Assembly: GCA_963668595.1 (NCBI GenBank) | Contig: OY764876.1 | Location: 2,604,001-2,668,000, forward strand | Length of the DNA: 64,000 bases | Direction of reading: 5' to 3' | Source of the DNA: GWE2-42-39 sp963668595 | GTDB lineage: Bacteria > Bacteroidota > Bacteroidia > Bacteroidales > Prolixibacteraceae | Shown here: positions 1 through 9,188 of the stretch, one piece after another | Position numbering within the stretch: position 1 is the stretch's first letter | Layout: the number at the start of each line of letters is the position of its first letter | Program-made: the position numbers and the translations under genes | The notes under the pieces: model-generated | What the model was told of the DNA's origin: nothing | The model's input: the letters and a program-made list of their open reading frames with translations, nothing else | Database searches by the model: none

Positions 1-157
1 CGAATCCTTTGTCGATTAACTGATCAGAGCGCTGATTGGCACGTTGGTTGGCTTGCTTATTGACTTTCTTTTTCAGATCGACTTTGACCTGCGCTTCAAT
101 GTTGGTCACACAAAAAGTCATAAAAATGGTAACCAGTAATAGATAAATACCTTTCAT
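1..157 (-). CDS. Exported protein, N-terminal part only (possibly OmpA-family precursor)
   Basis: The gene runs off the left edge; only about 52 N-terminal residues are visible, starting from the ATG at 157. They begin MKGIYLLLVTIFMTF, a signal peptide, with probable cleavage after EAQ near residue 23. A lysine, asparagine and glutamine-rich stretch follows (KVDLKKKVNKQANQRANQRS). This charged repeat-like linker after the signal peptide resembles the start of some Bacteroidetes OmpA-type proteins whose peptidoglycan-binding domain sits far downstream, but no domain is visible here and the family call is a guess. The gene lies on the same strand as, and downstream of, the two-component pair that follows. 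Confidence 0.55.
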   Translation of the reverse strand, partial: MKGIYLLLVTIFMTFCVTNIEAQVKVDLKKKVNKQANQRANQRSDQLIDKGF

Positions 158-254
158 AGCAGTTGATTTTTTGAAATTTCAACTACTAATATACCGGGAT
201 GTAAGCTCTTAAATAGAGTTCAATTTGAATCCGTATCCTGCTGTCTGGAATCTG

Positions 255-1004
255 TTACAAACGATTTAGAATGTCAATCATCTGCTGTTTGCGGCGCGCC
301 GACACCGGTACTTCTGTCTGGTCTTTCAGAATAAGAAAGCCACCATCACTTTTATCCATCTTCTTCACAAAATCGATGTTTACCAAGTGCGATTGATGCG
401 GCCTCACGAATCCATATTTTTCAAGCATTTCGGCATATTCGCCCAAACCTTTCGAAACCATTATTTTTTCTCCGGAAGAAAGGAAAAAGCTGGTATAAAC
501 ATTATCGGCCTGGCAACGAACAATGTCTGAAATTTCAATCACATGCAACTCTTGTGTAGTGCGCAAAACCAGTTTTCGGGCTGTTTTATCCTGATAATTA
601 TTGAATAGTAATTCGATCGGACTATTCTTCTCTTCTTTTTGAATCTCGCTAACGGCACGTTCAACTCCAGCCTTAAATTCGAATTCGTTGATGGGTTTCA
701 AAATATAGTCGATCGCACTAAATTTAATTGCCTGAATGGCAAAATCGTTGAATGCAGTAATAAAAATTAGCTTAAAATCGCGGTTCTTTACTTTTTGAAG
801 CACATGAAATCCGGTTCCTCCCACAATATCAATATCAAGAAAAACCAGATCGGGCTGATGGTTTTCAATTGCATCAACGGCATCGTTTACTCCAGTTGCT
901 GTGGCCACAACTTTAATGTCCGGGAAGTAATCCTTCAGCATAAATTCAATCATTTCCCGAAAGCAAGTTTCATCGTCAACTATTATTGCCCGAATCATAT
1001 TCAT
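255..1004 (-). CDS. LytTR-family response regulator
   Basis: The 249-residue protein has an N-terminal receiver domain (about residues 3-122) with the acidic pair D10/D11, phospho-acceptor D57 in LVFLDID, T83 and K103, followed by a C-terminal LytTR DNA-binding domain (about 145-249, with the conserved RPHQSHLVN segment). It should act as a phosphorylation-dependent transcription regulator. The ATG lies one base after the stop of the upstream histidine kinase gene, so the pair is almost certainly co-transcribed and translationally coupled; a second in-frame ATG at 998 is an alternative start. The target genes are not evident from the sequence. LytTR regulators paired with LytS/YehU-like kinases are common in Bacteroidota. 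Confidence 0.93.
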   Translation of the reverse strand: MNMIRAIIVDDETCFREMIEFMLKDYFPDIKVVATATGVNDAVDAIENHQPDLVFLDIDIVGGTGFHVLQKVKNRDFKLIFITAFNDFAIQAIKFSAIDYILKPINEFEFKAGVERAVSEIQKEEKNSPIELLFNNYQDKTARKLVLRTTQELHVIEISDIVRCQADNVYTSFFLSSGEKIMVSKGLGEYAEMLEKYGFVRPHQSHLVNIDFVKKMDKSDGGFLILKDQTEVPVSARRKQQMIDILNRL

Positions 1005-1005
1005 T

Positions 1006-3060
1006 TTATTTTAACGGAAGCCTTACGGTCACCCGGGTCCCAAATGTACCGACATTTTCGCTATTTTTACTCTCGATGGAATAAAACACCTCGGTACCCG
1101 ACATCCGTTTCAGGTTTTCAACCCGTTCTCTGAAAATCTGCAATGCGTACGAGATATGACCTTCGGGCTGTTGTGATTTATCCGAAATTCCAGGGCCATT
1201 ATCCTCAACCGTAATCACCAAATGGTTGTCTTCTTCCTGAAAATAAACATCAATATTTCCAGGGGAATCCTTTTTTTCAATTCCATGAATAATCGCATTT
1301 TCAACAAATGGCTGCACTAACATCGGAGGGATCGTAATTTCGTCAACCTCCAACTCGTCGGAACTATCAACTGAAAACGATAGTTTGTCACCCAGACGTA
1401 ACTGATGAAGCTGCAAATAATTCTCCAATGTTTGCATTTCTTCGTGCACAGAAATCAATTCTTCCCGTGAGTTTTTCAAGATCGAACGCATCAAAGCAGA
1501 GAAACTACTGAGATAAAATGCAGCTTTTCGTCCATCATTCTTCAGCATAAAGTTTTGAATTGCACCCAGCGAATTGAAAATGAAATGCGGATTCATTTGC
1601 GAACGAAGTAATTTCTGTTCCAATTCGGCCTGACGGGTTTGTTGCCGTTTTCGTCTTTGCCGCAGAAAAAACCACAGAAAAAGAACCGAACCAACAATCA
1701 GAAAACTTCCACTCCAAATCACTAACTTCTGGTATTTCAATCGTACGTTTTTCAACTCATTTGCCCGGTTTAGCAATGCAATCTGCTGTTCTTTCTGCTT
1801 CGTTTCATAGCGTGTTTGAATATCAATCAGGTGACGCTGATTTTCTTCGTTAAAAATACTGTCGCTGTATTGATGCGACAGCTTTGTGAAAGCCAGTGCC
1901 TCGCGAAAATTGCCAGTTGCTTCGCGAATAGTGGCCAACATCAGAAAACCTTCTTTCATAAAAAAACGCGCATCAATATCGCGGGCAAGCTGAATCGCTT
2001 CATCCAAAAATATCGCTGCCTGTACGTATTGTTTTTTCTCAATCCAAATTCGGGCGGCTCCCTGAAGTGAAATAATCAGGTGATACTTGTCTCCGGTGGT
2101 ACGTATCAGTCCAATTGCTTTTTCGTAATAGGGCAAAGCCTGATCGTACTGTTTTTCTTTCTGCAATATGGCGCCCAGATTATTATAACACAATGCAATA
2201 CCAAGCTTTGATCCTGCTTTTTCATTCAATTGAAGCGACTGATTATAGTGAGTTCTGGCTGAATCAAGTTGTCCCGACAATTCGAAGGCTTCGCCAATAT
2301 TGGCATGATTGATCGCCTGTCCAATCTCACTGTTCATGCTCCGCTCAATGGCATTCGACTGTTTTAATATTTCAATCGCTTTGTCGTATTGTTTCAGCGA
2401 AATATTAATGTTCCCCAAACTATTCAGGGCAATACAGGTGCTCTTCTTTACTATATTCGACTGGTTGGTATATTTCTCTGCCAGTTTTAGCACCTCCATA
2501 TGAAAATCGCTTGCTTTTTTCAGATCGTCAATCCGACGGGCATTCACCCCCAGATTATTCAGGCTCATCATCATATTTATCGTATCGCGATACTCTGTCG
2601 AAAGCTCTAATGCCCGAAGATGAGTATGTTCAGCTTCAACAGGCTTGCCCATTTGCCGGTACATCACCCCAAAACCATTTACACAGGCAATCTCTTCGGA
2701 AAAAAACTTTTGTTGACGACAATAATTCATCAACCTGCGAACCGGCCCCTGATCTTTATATTGCTGATAATATTGAGACCAACTGATCCGTGATATTTTT
2801 TTCAGCAAAACAGCTATTTTCTCCGAATCCGGATTTTGTCCGGCAACAAGAGAATCAACCTGCTGGTTTAATTCCGAAAAGTCAGAAGCATCGGACTTTG
2901 TTTCGCAAACAGCAATGTTTCCGATGAAAAAGAAATACAACAAAAAAAGCAACAACTGAAGGTTCTTTAGTCCAACAGCCTGAATAATTTTTTTTGTTGA
3001 GTCAAAAATAAACCGCAACACCGTGTCCAAAATAAAAAACAATCGGATACGAAAAGACAT
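1006..3060 (-). CDS. TPR-containing sensor histidine kinase (LytS/YehU type)
   Basis: From the ATG at 3060 the protein has 684 residues: an N-terminal hydrophobic segment or signal peptide (LQLLLFLLYFFFIGNIAVC), an exported array of tetratricopeptide repeats (several copies of the A..YNNLGAI..Y..AL.YYEKA pattern), a coiled coil, one membrane segment (LVIWSGSFLIVGSVLFLWFF), then a His_kinase domain with QMNPHFIFNSL about 190 residues from the end and an HATPase domain (ENAIIHG, DNGPGI). The frame stays open to 3183, but a terminator hairpin for the gene upstream lies at 3133-3166, inside that extension, so the start at 3060 is preferred. It is the cognate kinase of the LytTR regulator that follows it by one base. 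Confidence 0.9.
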   Translation of the reverse strand: MSFRIRLFFILDTVLRFIFDSTKKIIQAVGLKNLQLLLFLLYFFFIGNIAVCETKSDASDFSELNQQVDSLVAGQNPDSEKIAVLLKKISRISWSQYYQQYKDQGPVRRLMNYCRQQKFFSEEIACVNGFGVMYRQMGKPVEAEHTHLRALELSTEYRDTINMMMSLNNLGVNARRIDDLKKASDFHMEVLKLAEKYTNQSNIVKKSTCIALNSLGNINISLKQYDKAIEILKQSNAIERSMNSEIGQAINHANIGEAFELSGQLDSARTHYNQSLQLNEKAGSKLGIALCYNNLGAILQKEKQYDQALPYYEKAIGLIRTTGDKYHLIISLQGAARIWIEKKQYVQAAIFLDEAIQLARDIDARFFMKEGFLMLATIREATGNFREALAFTKLSHQYSDSIFNEENQRHLIDIQTRYETKQKEQQIALLNRANELKNVRLKYQKLVIWSGSFLIVGSVLFLWFFLRQRRKRQQTRQAELEQKLLRSQMNPHFIFNSLGAIQNFMLKNDGRKAAFYLSSFSALMRSILKNSREELISVHEEMQTLENYLQLHQLRLGDKLSFSVDSSDELEVDEITIPPMLVQPFVENAIIHGIEKKDSPGNIDVYFQEEDNHLVITVEDNGPGISDKSQQPEGHISYALQIFRERVENLKRMSGTEVFYSIESKNSENVGTFGTRVTVRLPLK

Positions 3061-3132
3061 ATTTCCGGGCAATGATTTGTTTATGCTATAAATATAGCAA
3101 AGCCAATTGAATAAATTGAACACTAATATGAA

Positions 3133-3166
3133 CAAAAAAGAGGAACAACTTCCGCCATTCCTCTTT
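3133..3166 (-). terminator. Intrinsic terminator after the FabH-like gene
   Basis: Reading the minus strand, AAAGAGGAA, a 12-base loop and TTCCTCTTT form a 9-bp stem followed by a run of T. It lies 30 bases past the stop of the FabH-like gene, and it also helps to place the kinase start further downstream. Confidence 0.75.
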
Positions 3167-3195
3167 CGTATTAATCTTGTCAATTAATTAATATT

Positions 3196-4278
3196 TTACC
3201 ATTTATAGATGATCGAATTGATATTCATTCCCGCCCCAACAGAACAAAGAATGATGTGATCACCTTTTTTGATTTCCTGTCCGTCCATTTGACCTTTTAC
3301 AATCAAATCGAGCAAAGTAGGAACAGTTGCCGTTGACGAATTGCCTAACCAACCGATACTCATTGGCATAATTCCGGCCGGAATTTCTTTTTCGCCATAC
3401 AATTTGAAAACGCCTTTCAAAATTGCTTCATCCATTTTATCGTTTGCCTGGTGAATCAGCACTTTTTTAATGTCAGACAAATGCAAGCCAGCTTTATCAA
3501 TGCTTTCTTTCACAACTCCTGGCACATGACTGATTGCATACACATACAATTTATGTCCGGCCATTTTAATGAATTGATCGCTTTGGTCACACTCATCGTT
3601 GAACGAAGTTCCCAGAGTCAGCAAATTCGCATACGGAGAGCAATCCGAACGACTGGCATGACTAATAATTCCGGTTGGTTCATCGCTTTCAACACCTTCG
3701 ACAACAGTAGCTCCTGCCCCATCAGCAAAAATCATTGCATCGCGATCATGCGGATCGGAAATACGGGAAAGCACATCGGCACCCACCACAACTCCTCGTT
3801 TGTATATTCCACTACGGATATATGCGTCGGCAATAACCATTCCCTGTGTCCAGCCCGGGCAACCAGAAATTACATCGTGAGCAATACACGATGCATTTTT
3901 CATGTGCAACTTGTCTTTTGCCCTGCTGGCAACTGCTGGCAGCACATCAATGTGGGTACTTCCCGCACTAACATTTCCAAAATTATTTCCAACGATAATG
4001 AAATCGAGTGTTTCAATATCGATACCTGCCGATTCTACGGCATTGAGAATAGCTTGTGCAGCCATATCTGAAGTCGATTTTTCTTCTTCGATCCACCGAC
4101 GTTCTTTGATATTCGTAATTTCTTCAAATTTCGAGATTATTTCCTCATTGCTCTTCTCAAACGGTTTCCGTCCTGCCGGATCGAAGAAAACATAGTCTTG
4201 AAAATAATCATTTTTGATCACACGGGAAGGAATATAACTCCCGGTACCAATTATTCGTGTATAAATTTTTTTCGCCAT
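3196..4278 (-). CDS. 3-oxoacyl-[ACP] synthase III family protein (FabH-like)
   Basis: This 360-residue thiolase-fold protein keeps the KAS III triad C140 (in SGCPG), H276 (in VLIHQAND) and N313 (in WLGNSSTAT). It would condense an acyl-CoA or acyl starter with a malonyl-ACP type extender, or act as an acyl transferase of that fold. The length is somewhat longer than FabH of Escherichia coli (about 317), with an N-terminal insertion containing FFDPAGRKPF, typical of the divergent FabH paralogues of Bacteroidetes rather than the housekeeping FabH. The start was set at MAKKIY (4278); an ATG nine bases further upstream is possible. It sits 21 bases downstream of lpxH, so the two may be one transcript for envelope lipid synthesis. 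The exact substrate cannot be told. Confidence 0.85.
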   Translation of the reverse strand: MAKKIYTRIIGTGSYIPSRVIKNDYFQDYVFFDPAGRKPFEKSNEEIISKFEEITNIKERRWIEEEKSTSDMAAQAILNAVESAGIDIETLDFIIVGNNFGNVSAGSTHIDVLPAVASRAKDKLHMKNASCIAHDVISGCPGWTQGMVIADAYIRSGIYKRGVVVGADVLSRISDPHDRDAMIFADGAGATVVEGVESDEPTGIISHASRSDCSPYANLLTLGTSFNDECDQSDQFIKMAGHKLYVYAISHVPGVVKESIDKAGLHLSDIKKVLIHQANDKMDEAILKGVFKLYGEKEIPAGIMPMSIGWLGNSSTATVPTLLDLIVKGQMDGQEIKKGDHIILCSVGAGMNINSIIYKW

Positions 4279-4299
4279 AAATTCCAATCATTTCAATCG

Positions 4300-5067
4300 T
4301 TACGACTGAATTTTATATTGTTTTAATTCAAATTTCTCCCCATCAAAAACACCATAGGAATAGTAATTAATCCAGTCGCCCAAATTAATAAAGACCGATT
4401 TCTCTCCAATGGGTTTTTCTACTAATAAATGCCGATGCCCAAAAACAAAATAATCGATGGATTCGTGCTTTAACACCGATTCAGTAAAAATAAAAAGCCC
4501 CTCCTTGTCATCTCCCTGATAGCCATCAGCTTGTATCCCATTCGATATACGACTGTGTTTCGACCAACGATGAGCCAGACGAAATGCAAAATCAGGATGA
4601 AGCCGAGCAAACATCCATTGCAACACACGATTTGAGAAAAGTTTTTTCAACAGATGATAGCCTTTATCGAACGGATCGAGCCCGTCGCCATGCGCCAGAA
4701 GAAATGTTTTACCAAAAAGTTGAGTCCGAAATTCTTTTCGATGTAAAGTAATTCCAAGTTCCTGGGGAAGGTAATCCGAAATCCACATATCATGGTTTCC
4801 TGTAAAAAAATGGACAGGAATTCCGGAATCAGCAATTTCTGCAATCTTGCCTAAAGCACGCGTAAATCCACGAGGAACAACTTTCCGGTATTCAAACCAG
4901 AAGTCAAAAATATCGCCCATCAGAAAAAGAGCTGCTGCATCAACCTTGATTTGGTCGAGCCACTGAACAAACAAACGCTCCCGTTCGAGATTATTATGCA
5001 AAGCTGGCGCTCCCAGATGCACATCGGAAATAAAATATATTTTGCCTTGAACCTGTGTCAAAACCAA
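4300..5067 (-). CDS. lpxH: UDP-2,3-diacylglucosamine diphosphatase LpxH
   Basis: The protein is a calcineurin-like metallophosphoesterase of 255 residues, matching the LpxH family in length. Metal-binding motifs appear in order: ISDVHLG (D15, H17), MGDIFDFWFEY, TGNHDMW, LAHGDG and FGHRH. LpxH removes UMP from UDP-2,3-diacylglucosamine to give lipid X in lipid A synthesis at the inner face of the inner membrane. No ATG precedes the first catalytic motif; the frame opens at TTG (5067), with GTT/TTG codons next to it, so initiation must be non-ATG. A TATCTTTG box at 5081-5088 would give a very short leader of about eight bases. It is followed by the FabH-like gene. Confidence 0.88.
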   Translation of the reverse strand: MVLTQVQGKIYFISDVHLGAPALHNNLERERLFVQWLDQIKVDAAALFLMGDIFDFWFEYRKVVPRGFTRALGKIAEIADSGIPVHFFTGNHDMWISDYLPQELGITLHRKEFRTQLFGKTFLLAHGDGLDPFDKGYHLLKKLFSNRVLQWMFARLHPDFAFRLAHRWSKHSRISNGIQADGYQGDDKEGLFIFTESVLKHESIDYFVFGHRHLLVEKPIGEKSVFINLGDWINYYSYGVFDGEKFELKQYKIQS

Positions 5068-5080
5068 TAAAATTTTGCTG

Positions 5081-5088
5081 CAAAGATA
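5081..5088 (-). promoter_or_regulatory. Probable -7 box of the lpxH promoter
   Basis: On the minus strand the sequence reads TATCTTTG, an exact match to the Bacteroidetes TAnnTTTG -7 element. It lies 14 bases before the TTG start of lpxH. I see no good -33 box. Confidence 0.55.
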
Positions 5089-5174
5089 GGAGTAAAAATG
5101 ACGTTTAAAAGTTAAAAAAACTTATCAAAGCCATCTACCAAACAGCACATTCTTATTTTTAACGAGTCATGTTT

Positions 5175-6326
5175 CTACTTCAAAACATCTGCCAACAGTT
5201 TATTCAATGCCGGGCCCTGCACATTGCGAGCCACAACACGACCTTCCGGATCGAGCAGGTAATTGAACGGAACTTCCTGTACATTGAATGAAAGTACAGC
5301 CGTGTTACTTCCTTTCATGTCGCCCACATTAATCCAAGTCAGATGATCTTTATCGATCGCATCTACCCACTCCACGCGGTTTTGATCAACGCTCACCTGA
5401 TATATTTCGAATTTTCTGTTTCTGTATTTGGCATACAGTTCAACCAGTGCTTCATTCTGAATTCGCGAACCACGGTCAACTGCAGCCCAGAACTGCAACA
5501 ACACATATTTGCCGCGCAGCGACGACAAAGCAACCTCTTTTCCCTGTGGATTAGGCAAAACAATATCGGGACTATTTACTCCAGCTTCTTCAATAATACG
5601 CCGCAATTGAACATTTTTCTCATCCTTCATCAGTTTCAGTGTGTTGGCATACAACGCCTGCACATGTTCCGATTTTGGAAAAACTGAATTAAGCGCCGAT
5701 GCGGCAACCTTCAGCGACTGCAAATCCTGTACAACATAATTACTATCATCAAATTTTTGATAAAGTGCCAAAACACTGGCCATCGAGAATGGATGTTTCT
5801 GAACAAAGTTGGTCGAATATTCAATCTGTTGTTTTTTTATCAACTCGGTTTCTGCATCCCATTTTTGTCTCAACTCAGCATAATCAGGGCGACTGCGATA
5901 CAACACCGAGATATTCATAATTGAGTCCAGCTGATGTTTGGTAACTGCCAAACGACGATTCAATTCCTGAACAAGTTTCGATCCGTCGGAACCTTCCACC
6001 ACGTATCCGCGCGAAAAGTTAGCCGCATCGCCATACACCTGAACATGATCCACCGAATCAACCAGCAAAGTGACAAAGTTGTTATCCGATAATTTTAGCA
6101 GGAAAAAGGTAGGAAAACTCACGCTCCCTTTTAACTCGAAATTGCCGTTTTTATCCACTTTTACTGAATCGACCGTTTGATTTGTCGCCAATTTCAGCTC
6201 GTCGAGATAAATATATTTACCGGCGGCATTGGTAATTTTACCTTCAATAACAAATTCGTTTTTTTTGCTGCATGCTGCAATAAGCACAGCAACCAGAGCC
6301 AACAGAGGCAAGCACTTTTTCACCAT
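5175..6326 (-). CDS. Thioredoxin-fold lipoprotein with DUF4369 domain, lacking the CxxC motif
   Basis: This 383-residue protein starts with a lipoprotein signal peptide (LVAVLIAACSKK, lipid-modified Cys at residue 19). A DUF4369 domain follows (about residues 25-125, FVIEGKITNAAGKYIYLDEL), then a helical linker, then a TlpA/AhpC-like thioredoxin fold (about 250-380). At the place where redox-active members have WCxxC, it reads FWAAVDRGSR, so both cysteines are replaced (by D and S). It therefore probably cannot perform thiol-disulfide exchange and may be a binding or structural paralogue. DUF4369-thioredoxin proteins are abundant in Bacteroidetes and sit in the periplasm or outer membrane. 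It is transcribed alone, divergent from ribF. Confidence 0.85.
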   Translation of the reverse strand: MVKKCLPLLALVAVLIAACSKKNEFVIEGKITNAAGKYIYLDELKLATNQTVDSVKVDKNGNFELKGSVSFPTFFLLKLSDNNFVTLLVDSVDHVQVYGDAANFSRGYVVEGSDGSKLVQELNRRLAVTKHQLDSIMNISVLYRSRPDYAELRQKWDAETELIKKQQIEYSTNFVQKHPFSMASVLALYQKFDDSNYVVQDLQSLKVAASALNSVFPKSEHVQALYANTLKLMKDEKNVQLRRIIEEAGVNSPDIVLPNPQGKEVALSSLRGKYVLLQFWAAVDRGSRIQNEALVELYAKYRNRKFEIYQVSVDQNRVEWVDAIDKDHLTWINVGDMKGSNTAVLSFNVQEVPFNYLLDPEGRVVARNVQGPALNKLLADVLK

Positions 6327-6423
6327 AATTTATAGTTATAATTCGGTTAACGAGGCGTAAAAATAATAATTTACCCCGCATTAAATCTTCTCAATATGAA
6401 GTTTTGAAACAGCTTTTCACAAT

Positions 6424-6458
6424 TTTGCCAAACAGAAGGATAGATTTAACTATTTTTG
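6424..6458 (+). promoter_or_regulatory. Possible ribF promoter
   Basis: TTTG at 6424-6427 and TATTTTTG at 6451-6458 match the Bacteroidetes -33/-7 pattern, but the 23-base spacer is longer than the usual 19-21. It lies 20 bases before the GTG start of ribF. Confidence 0.45.
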
Positions 6459-6477
6459 GCCTCGAAAAAACAAGCCG

Positions 6478-7413
6478 GTGAAGGTACATTATAACATAGA
6501 ACAATTTTCAGCAACGCGTCCGGTTGTAACACTTGGCACTTTCGATGGAGTGCACAACGGACACCAAAAAGTGATTGCCCGCCTGAAAGAACTGGCGCAG
6601 GAAATTGATGGCGAGTCGGTTGTTTTTACGTTCTACCCTCACCCCCGATTAGTTCTTTCTCCCACAGAAGGGAATCTTCGTTTAATTACCACTCTGGAAG
6701 AAAAAATACGCTTGTTTGACAAAGCCGGAATCGACCACCTGATTGTATTTCCGTTTACTCTCGAGTTCAGCAAATTAAATTACACTGATTTTGTTCGTGA
6801 TATTTTAATCGGCCAGCTAAAAACCGCATGCTTGGTGGTAGGTTACGATCACCGTTTTGGGAAAGATCGTCAGGGTGGATACGATTTTCTGCAGGAATGT
6901 GCCCACAAACTGAATTTCAGGCTTGAGAAACTGGATGCTCTGCTGCAAGACGATGTAAATATTAGTTCGACTAAAATACGAGCCACATTACAAGAAGGAA
7001 ATATTGCCCGAGCAAACCAGTATCTGGGCTATCGTTTTACTTTACACGGAACGGTTGTTGAAGGACAGCAACTCGGCCGGCGCATCCAATTTCCGACAGC
7101 CAACATCGAAGCATCTGATCCGCATAAGATCATCCCCGGATACGGAGTATATGCAGTCACAGTTGAAATAATGGGAACTATTCATCAGGGAATGCTGAAC
7201 ATTGGCACTCGTCCCACGGTGAATAATAATGCCGACCACCGAAGTATTGAAGTGCATATTTTCAATTTCGATGAAAATATTTACGGAAAACAAATTGAAC
7301 TTTGCTTTTTTGATAAAATCCGTAACGAGCAAAAATTTTCGTCTGTCGATGAATTAAAAAATCAACTGGAACGCGACAAACAACAAGTCATCGCCTTCTT
7401 CAACCAAGCATAA
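6478..7413 (+). CDS. ribF: Bifunctional riboflavin kinase / FAD synthetase RibF
   Basis: The 311-residue protein has the two RibF domains in order: an FAD synthetase (FMN adenylyltransferase) nucleotidyltransferase domain (about residues 1-180, with VTLGTFDGVHNGHQ and ISSTKIR) and a C-terminal riboflavin kinase beta-barrel (about 185-308, with FPTANI, GVYAV and NIGTRPTV). It converts riboflavin to FMN and then FAD in the cytoplasm. The start is GTG at 6478; no ATG lies upstream in frame that would keep the first strand. It is a single-gene unit divergent from the thioredoxin-like lipoprotein. The riboflavin-synthesis gene ribD lies elsewhere in this window (54.4 kb). Confidence 0.95.
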   Translation: MKVHYNIEQFSATRPVVTLGTFDGVHNGHQKVIARLKELAQEIDGESVVFTFYPHPRLVLSPTEGNLRLITTLEEKIRLFDKAGIDHLIVFPFTLEFSKLNYTDFVRDILIGQLKTACLVVGYDHRFGKDRQGGYDFLQECAHKLNFRLEKLDALLQDDVNISSTKIRATLQEGNIARANQYLGYRFTLHGTVVEGQQLGRRIQFPTANIEASDPHKIIPGYGVYAVTVEIMGTIHQGMLNIGTRPTVNNNADHRSIEVHIFNFDENIYGKQIELCFFDKIRNEQKFSSVDELKNQLERDKQQVIAFFNQA

Positions 7414-7773
7414 AGCTCAGTTTTATATCGGGGTATTTTTTGTCTATTTCAGCCCCCTCTTCATTTTTTTACTTTTTTTCTGATTTTTCGTCAAAAACCA
7501 ATAGGGGTATTTCACTTTTCGCTTGTTTTAAGGATACCAACATTTTTTTCATAAATTTTGATTAGGCCGCTTAAATGGTTAAAAGCGAAAAGGTCCGTCC
7601 CCCGGACCTTTTTTTATTCAAGCCCATTCCGACACAAAGAGATATTCAGTTTTAGTTAAGTATCATTAGCTGTTTGTCGCAATTCATTTTCATTTTAAAA
7701 GCAAAAGTCTAAATTCGTCCCATATTTATACTTTTTTTGAGAAAAAATCCAAACATCTGAAGGAGAACACAGT
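7414..7773 (+). other. Gene-free stretch between ribF and glmM
   Basis: This 360-base spacer holds one strong hairpin (7587-7616, listed separately). The rest is T-rich and I find no open frame, no tRNA and no exact TAnnTTTG box. A good Shine-Dalgarno sequence, AGGAG at 7761-7765, precedes glmM; this is uncommon in the window. Confidence 0.6.
7587..7616 (+). terminator. Intrinsic terminator downstream of ribF
   Basis: AGGTCCG (7591-7597), loop TCCCC and CGGACCT (7603-7609) form a perfect 7-bp stem, extendable by A-T pairs, followed by TTTTTTT. It lies 177 bases past the ribF stop, so ribF has a long 3' untranslated region. Confidence 0.85.
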
Positions 7774-9165
7774 ATGACTTTAATCAAATCCATTTCCGGA
7801 ATACGTGGCACCATTGGCGGAAAACCCGGCGAAGGTCTTAGTCCGCTTGATGTAGTAAAATTCACTTCGGCATACGCCGTTTACATTAAAAACAACAGTC
7901 AAAAATCGCAACCGAAAATCGTTGTTGGCCGCGATGCCCGCATCTCTGGCGAAATGGTAAAATCGCTGGTTATCGGAGCACTTACCGGAATGGGTTGCAA
8001 TGTGGTAGATATTGATCTGGCAACCACTCCAACTACCGAAATCGCAGTTCCGGCCGAACAAGCCGACGGCGGAATCATTCTTACAGCAAGTCACAACCCA
8101 AAACAATGGAATGCTTTAAAATTACTCGATGCAAAAGGTGAATTTCTGTCTGCCGCTGCAGGTACCGAAATTCTGAAAATTGCCGAAGACGAATCGTTCA
8201 TTTTTGCTGAAGTTGATTCCCTGGGTAAAGTAGAATGCAAAGACTATACGGCTATTCACGTACAAAGCGTTCTTAATCTGGAATTGGTTGATGCAGCAGC
8301 TATTCGCGCAGCCAATTTCAAAGTAGCGATCGACTCCGTAAACTCAGTAGGAGGAATTGCACTTCCAGCACTACTAAAAGCGCTGGGAGTTGAACAAATA
8401 GTGGAAATCAACTGCGAAGCAACCGGACATTTTGCTCACGTGCCGGAACCACTTCCCGAAAACCTCGTTGAAACTTGTGATATTATTAAGAAAAGCAGTG
8501 TTGATGTTGGTTTTGTAGTTGACCCCGACGTGGATCGCCTCTCAATTATTAACGAAGACGGAAGCATGTTCAACGAAGAATACACCATTGTTGCCATTGC
8601 CGATTATGTACTTCAACATACCCCGGGCAATACAGTTTCCAACCTCTCATCATCGCGTGCTCTGCGCGTTATTACTGAAAAAAGAGGCGGATCGTATGCC
8701 GCGGCGGCCGTGGGCGAAGTAAATGTGGTGGCCCAGATGCGTGCCACCAATGCCGTTATTGGAGGCGAAGGAAATGGTGGCGTTATTTATCCGGCATCGC
8801 ACAATGGGCGTGATGCATTGGTGGGCATTGCGCTATTCCTCACTCATCTGGCCAAAACAGGCATGAAATGTTCGGAACTCCGCAAAACGTATCCCGACTA
8901 TTTCATTTCAAAAAATAAAATTGAGCTGACTCCCGACATTGATGTCGATCAGATTCTTGTTCAGATGAAAGAGAAATATCAGCACGAGCAAGTGAACGAT
9001 ATTGACGGAGTTAAAATCGATTTTGCTGACGAATGGGTACACCTGCGCAAATCGAACACCGAGCCAATCATTCGTATTTATTCCGAAGCTCCTACAATGG
9101 AACAAGCTGACCAGTTGGCGAAAAAAATTATCGGCGAGATAAAAGCCATTGCACAACTAAGCTAA
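7774..9165 (+). CDS. glmM: Phosphoglucosamine mutase (GlmM-type alpha-D-phosphohexomutase)
   Basis: The 463-residue protein has the hexomutase family hallmarks: catalytic serine S106 in TASHNPKQWN, the metal-binding loop DPDVDRLSI (D250, D252, D254), the sugar-binding GEGNGGV loop and the C-terminal phosphate-binding RKSNTEPIIRIY. It probably interconverts glucosamine-6-phosphate and glucosamine-1-phosphate for peptidoglycan and lipopolysaccharide precursors. A role as phosphoglucomutase or phosphomannomutase cannot be excluded by sequence reading alone. The ATG at 7774 is preceded by AGGAG at eight bases' distance, a better ribosome-binding site than most genes here have. The gene stands alone and is closed by a terminator. 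Confidence 0.9.
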   Translation: MTLIKSISGIRGTIGGKPGEGLSPLDVVKFTSAYAVYIKNNSQKSQPKIVVGRDARISGEMVKSLVIGALTGMGCNVVDIDLATTPTTEIAVPAEQADGGIILTASHNPKQWNALKLLDAKGEFLSAAAGTEILKIAEDESFIFAEVDSLGKVECKDYTAIHVQSVLNLELVDAAAIRAANFKVAIDSVNSVGGIALPALLKALGVEQIVEINCEATGHFAHVPEPLPENLVETCDIIKKSSVDVGFVVDPDVDRLSIINEDGSMFNEEYTIVAIADYVLQHTPGNTVSNLSSSRALRVITEKRGGSYAAAAVGEVNVVAQMRATNAVIGGEGNGGVIYPASHNGRDALVGIALFLTHLAKTGMKCSELRKTYPDYFISKNKIELTPDIDVDQILVQMKEKYQHEQVNDIDGVKIDFADEWVHLRKSNTEPIIRIYSEAPTMEQADQLAKKIIGEIKAIAQLS

Positions 9166-9188
9166 TTGATACAATAACATAGACTGAT

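Noticed and set aside
795..1133. Plus-strand open frame across the two-component pair
   Set aside because: It is antisense to two clearly coding genes and has no motif of its own.
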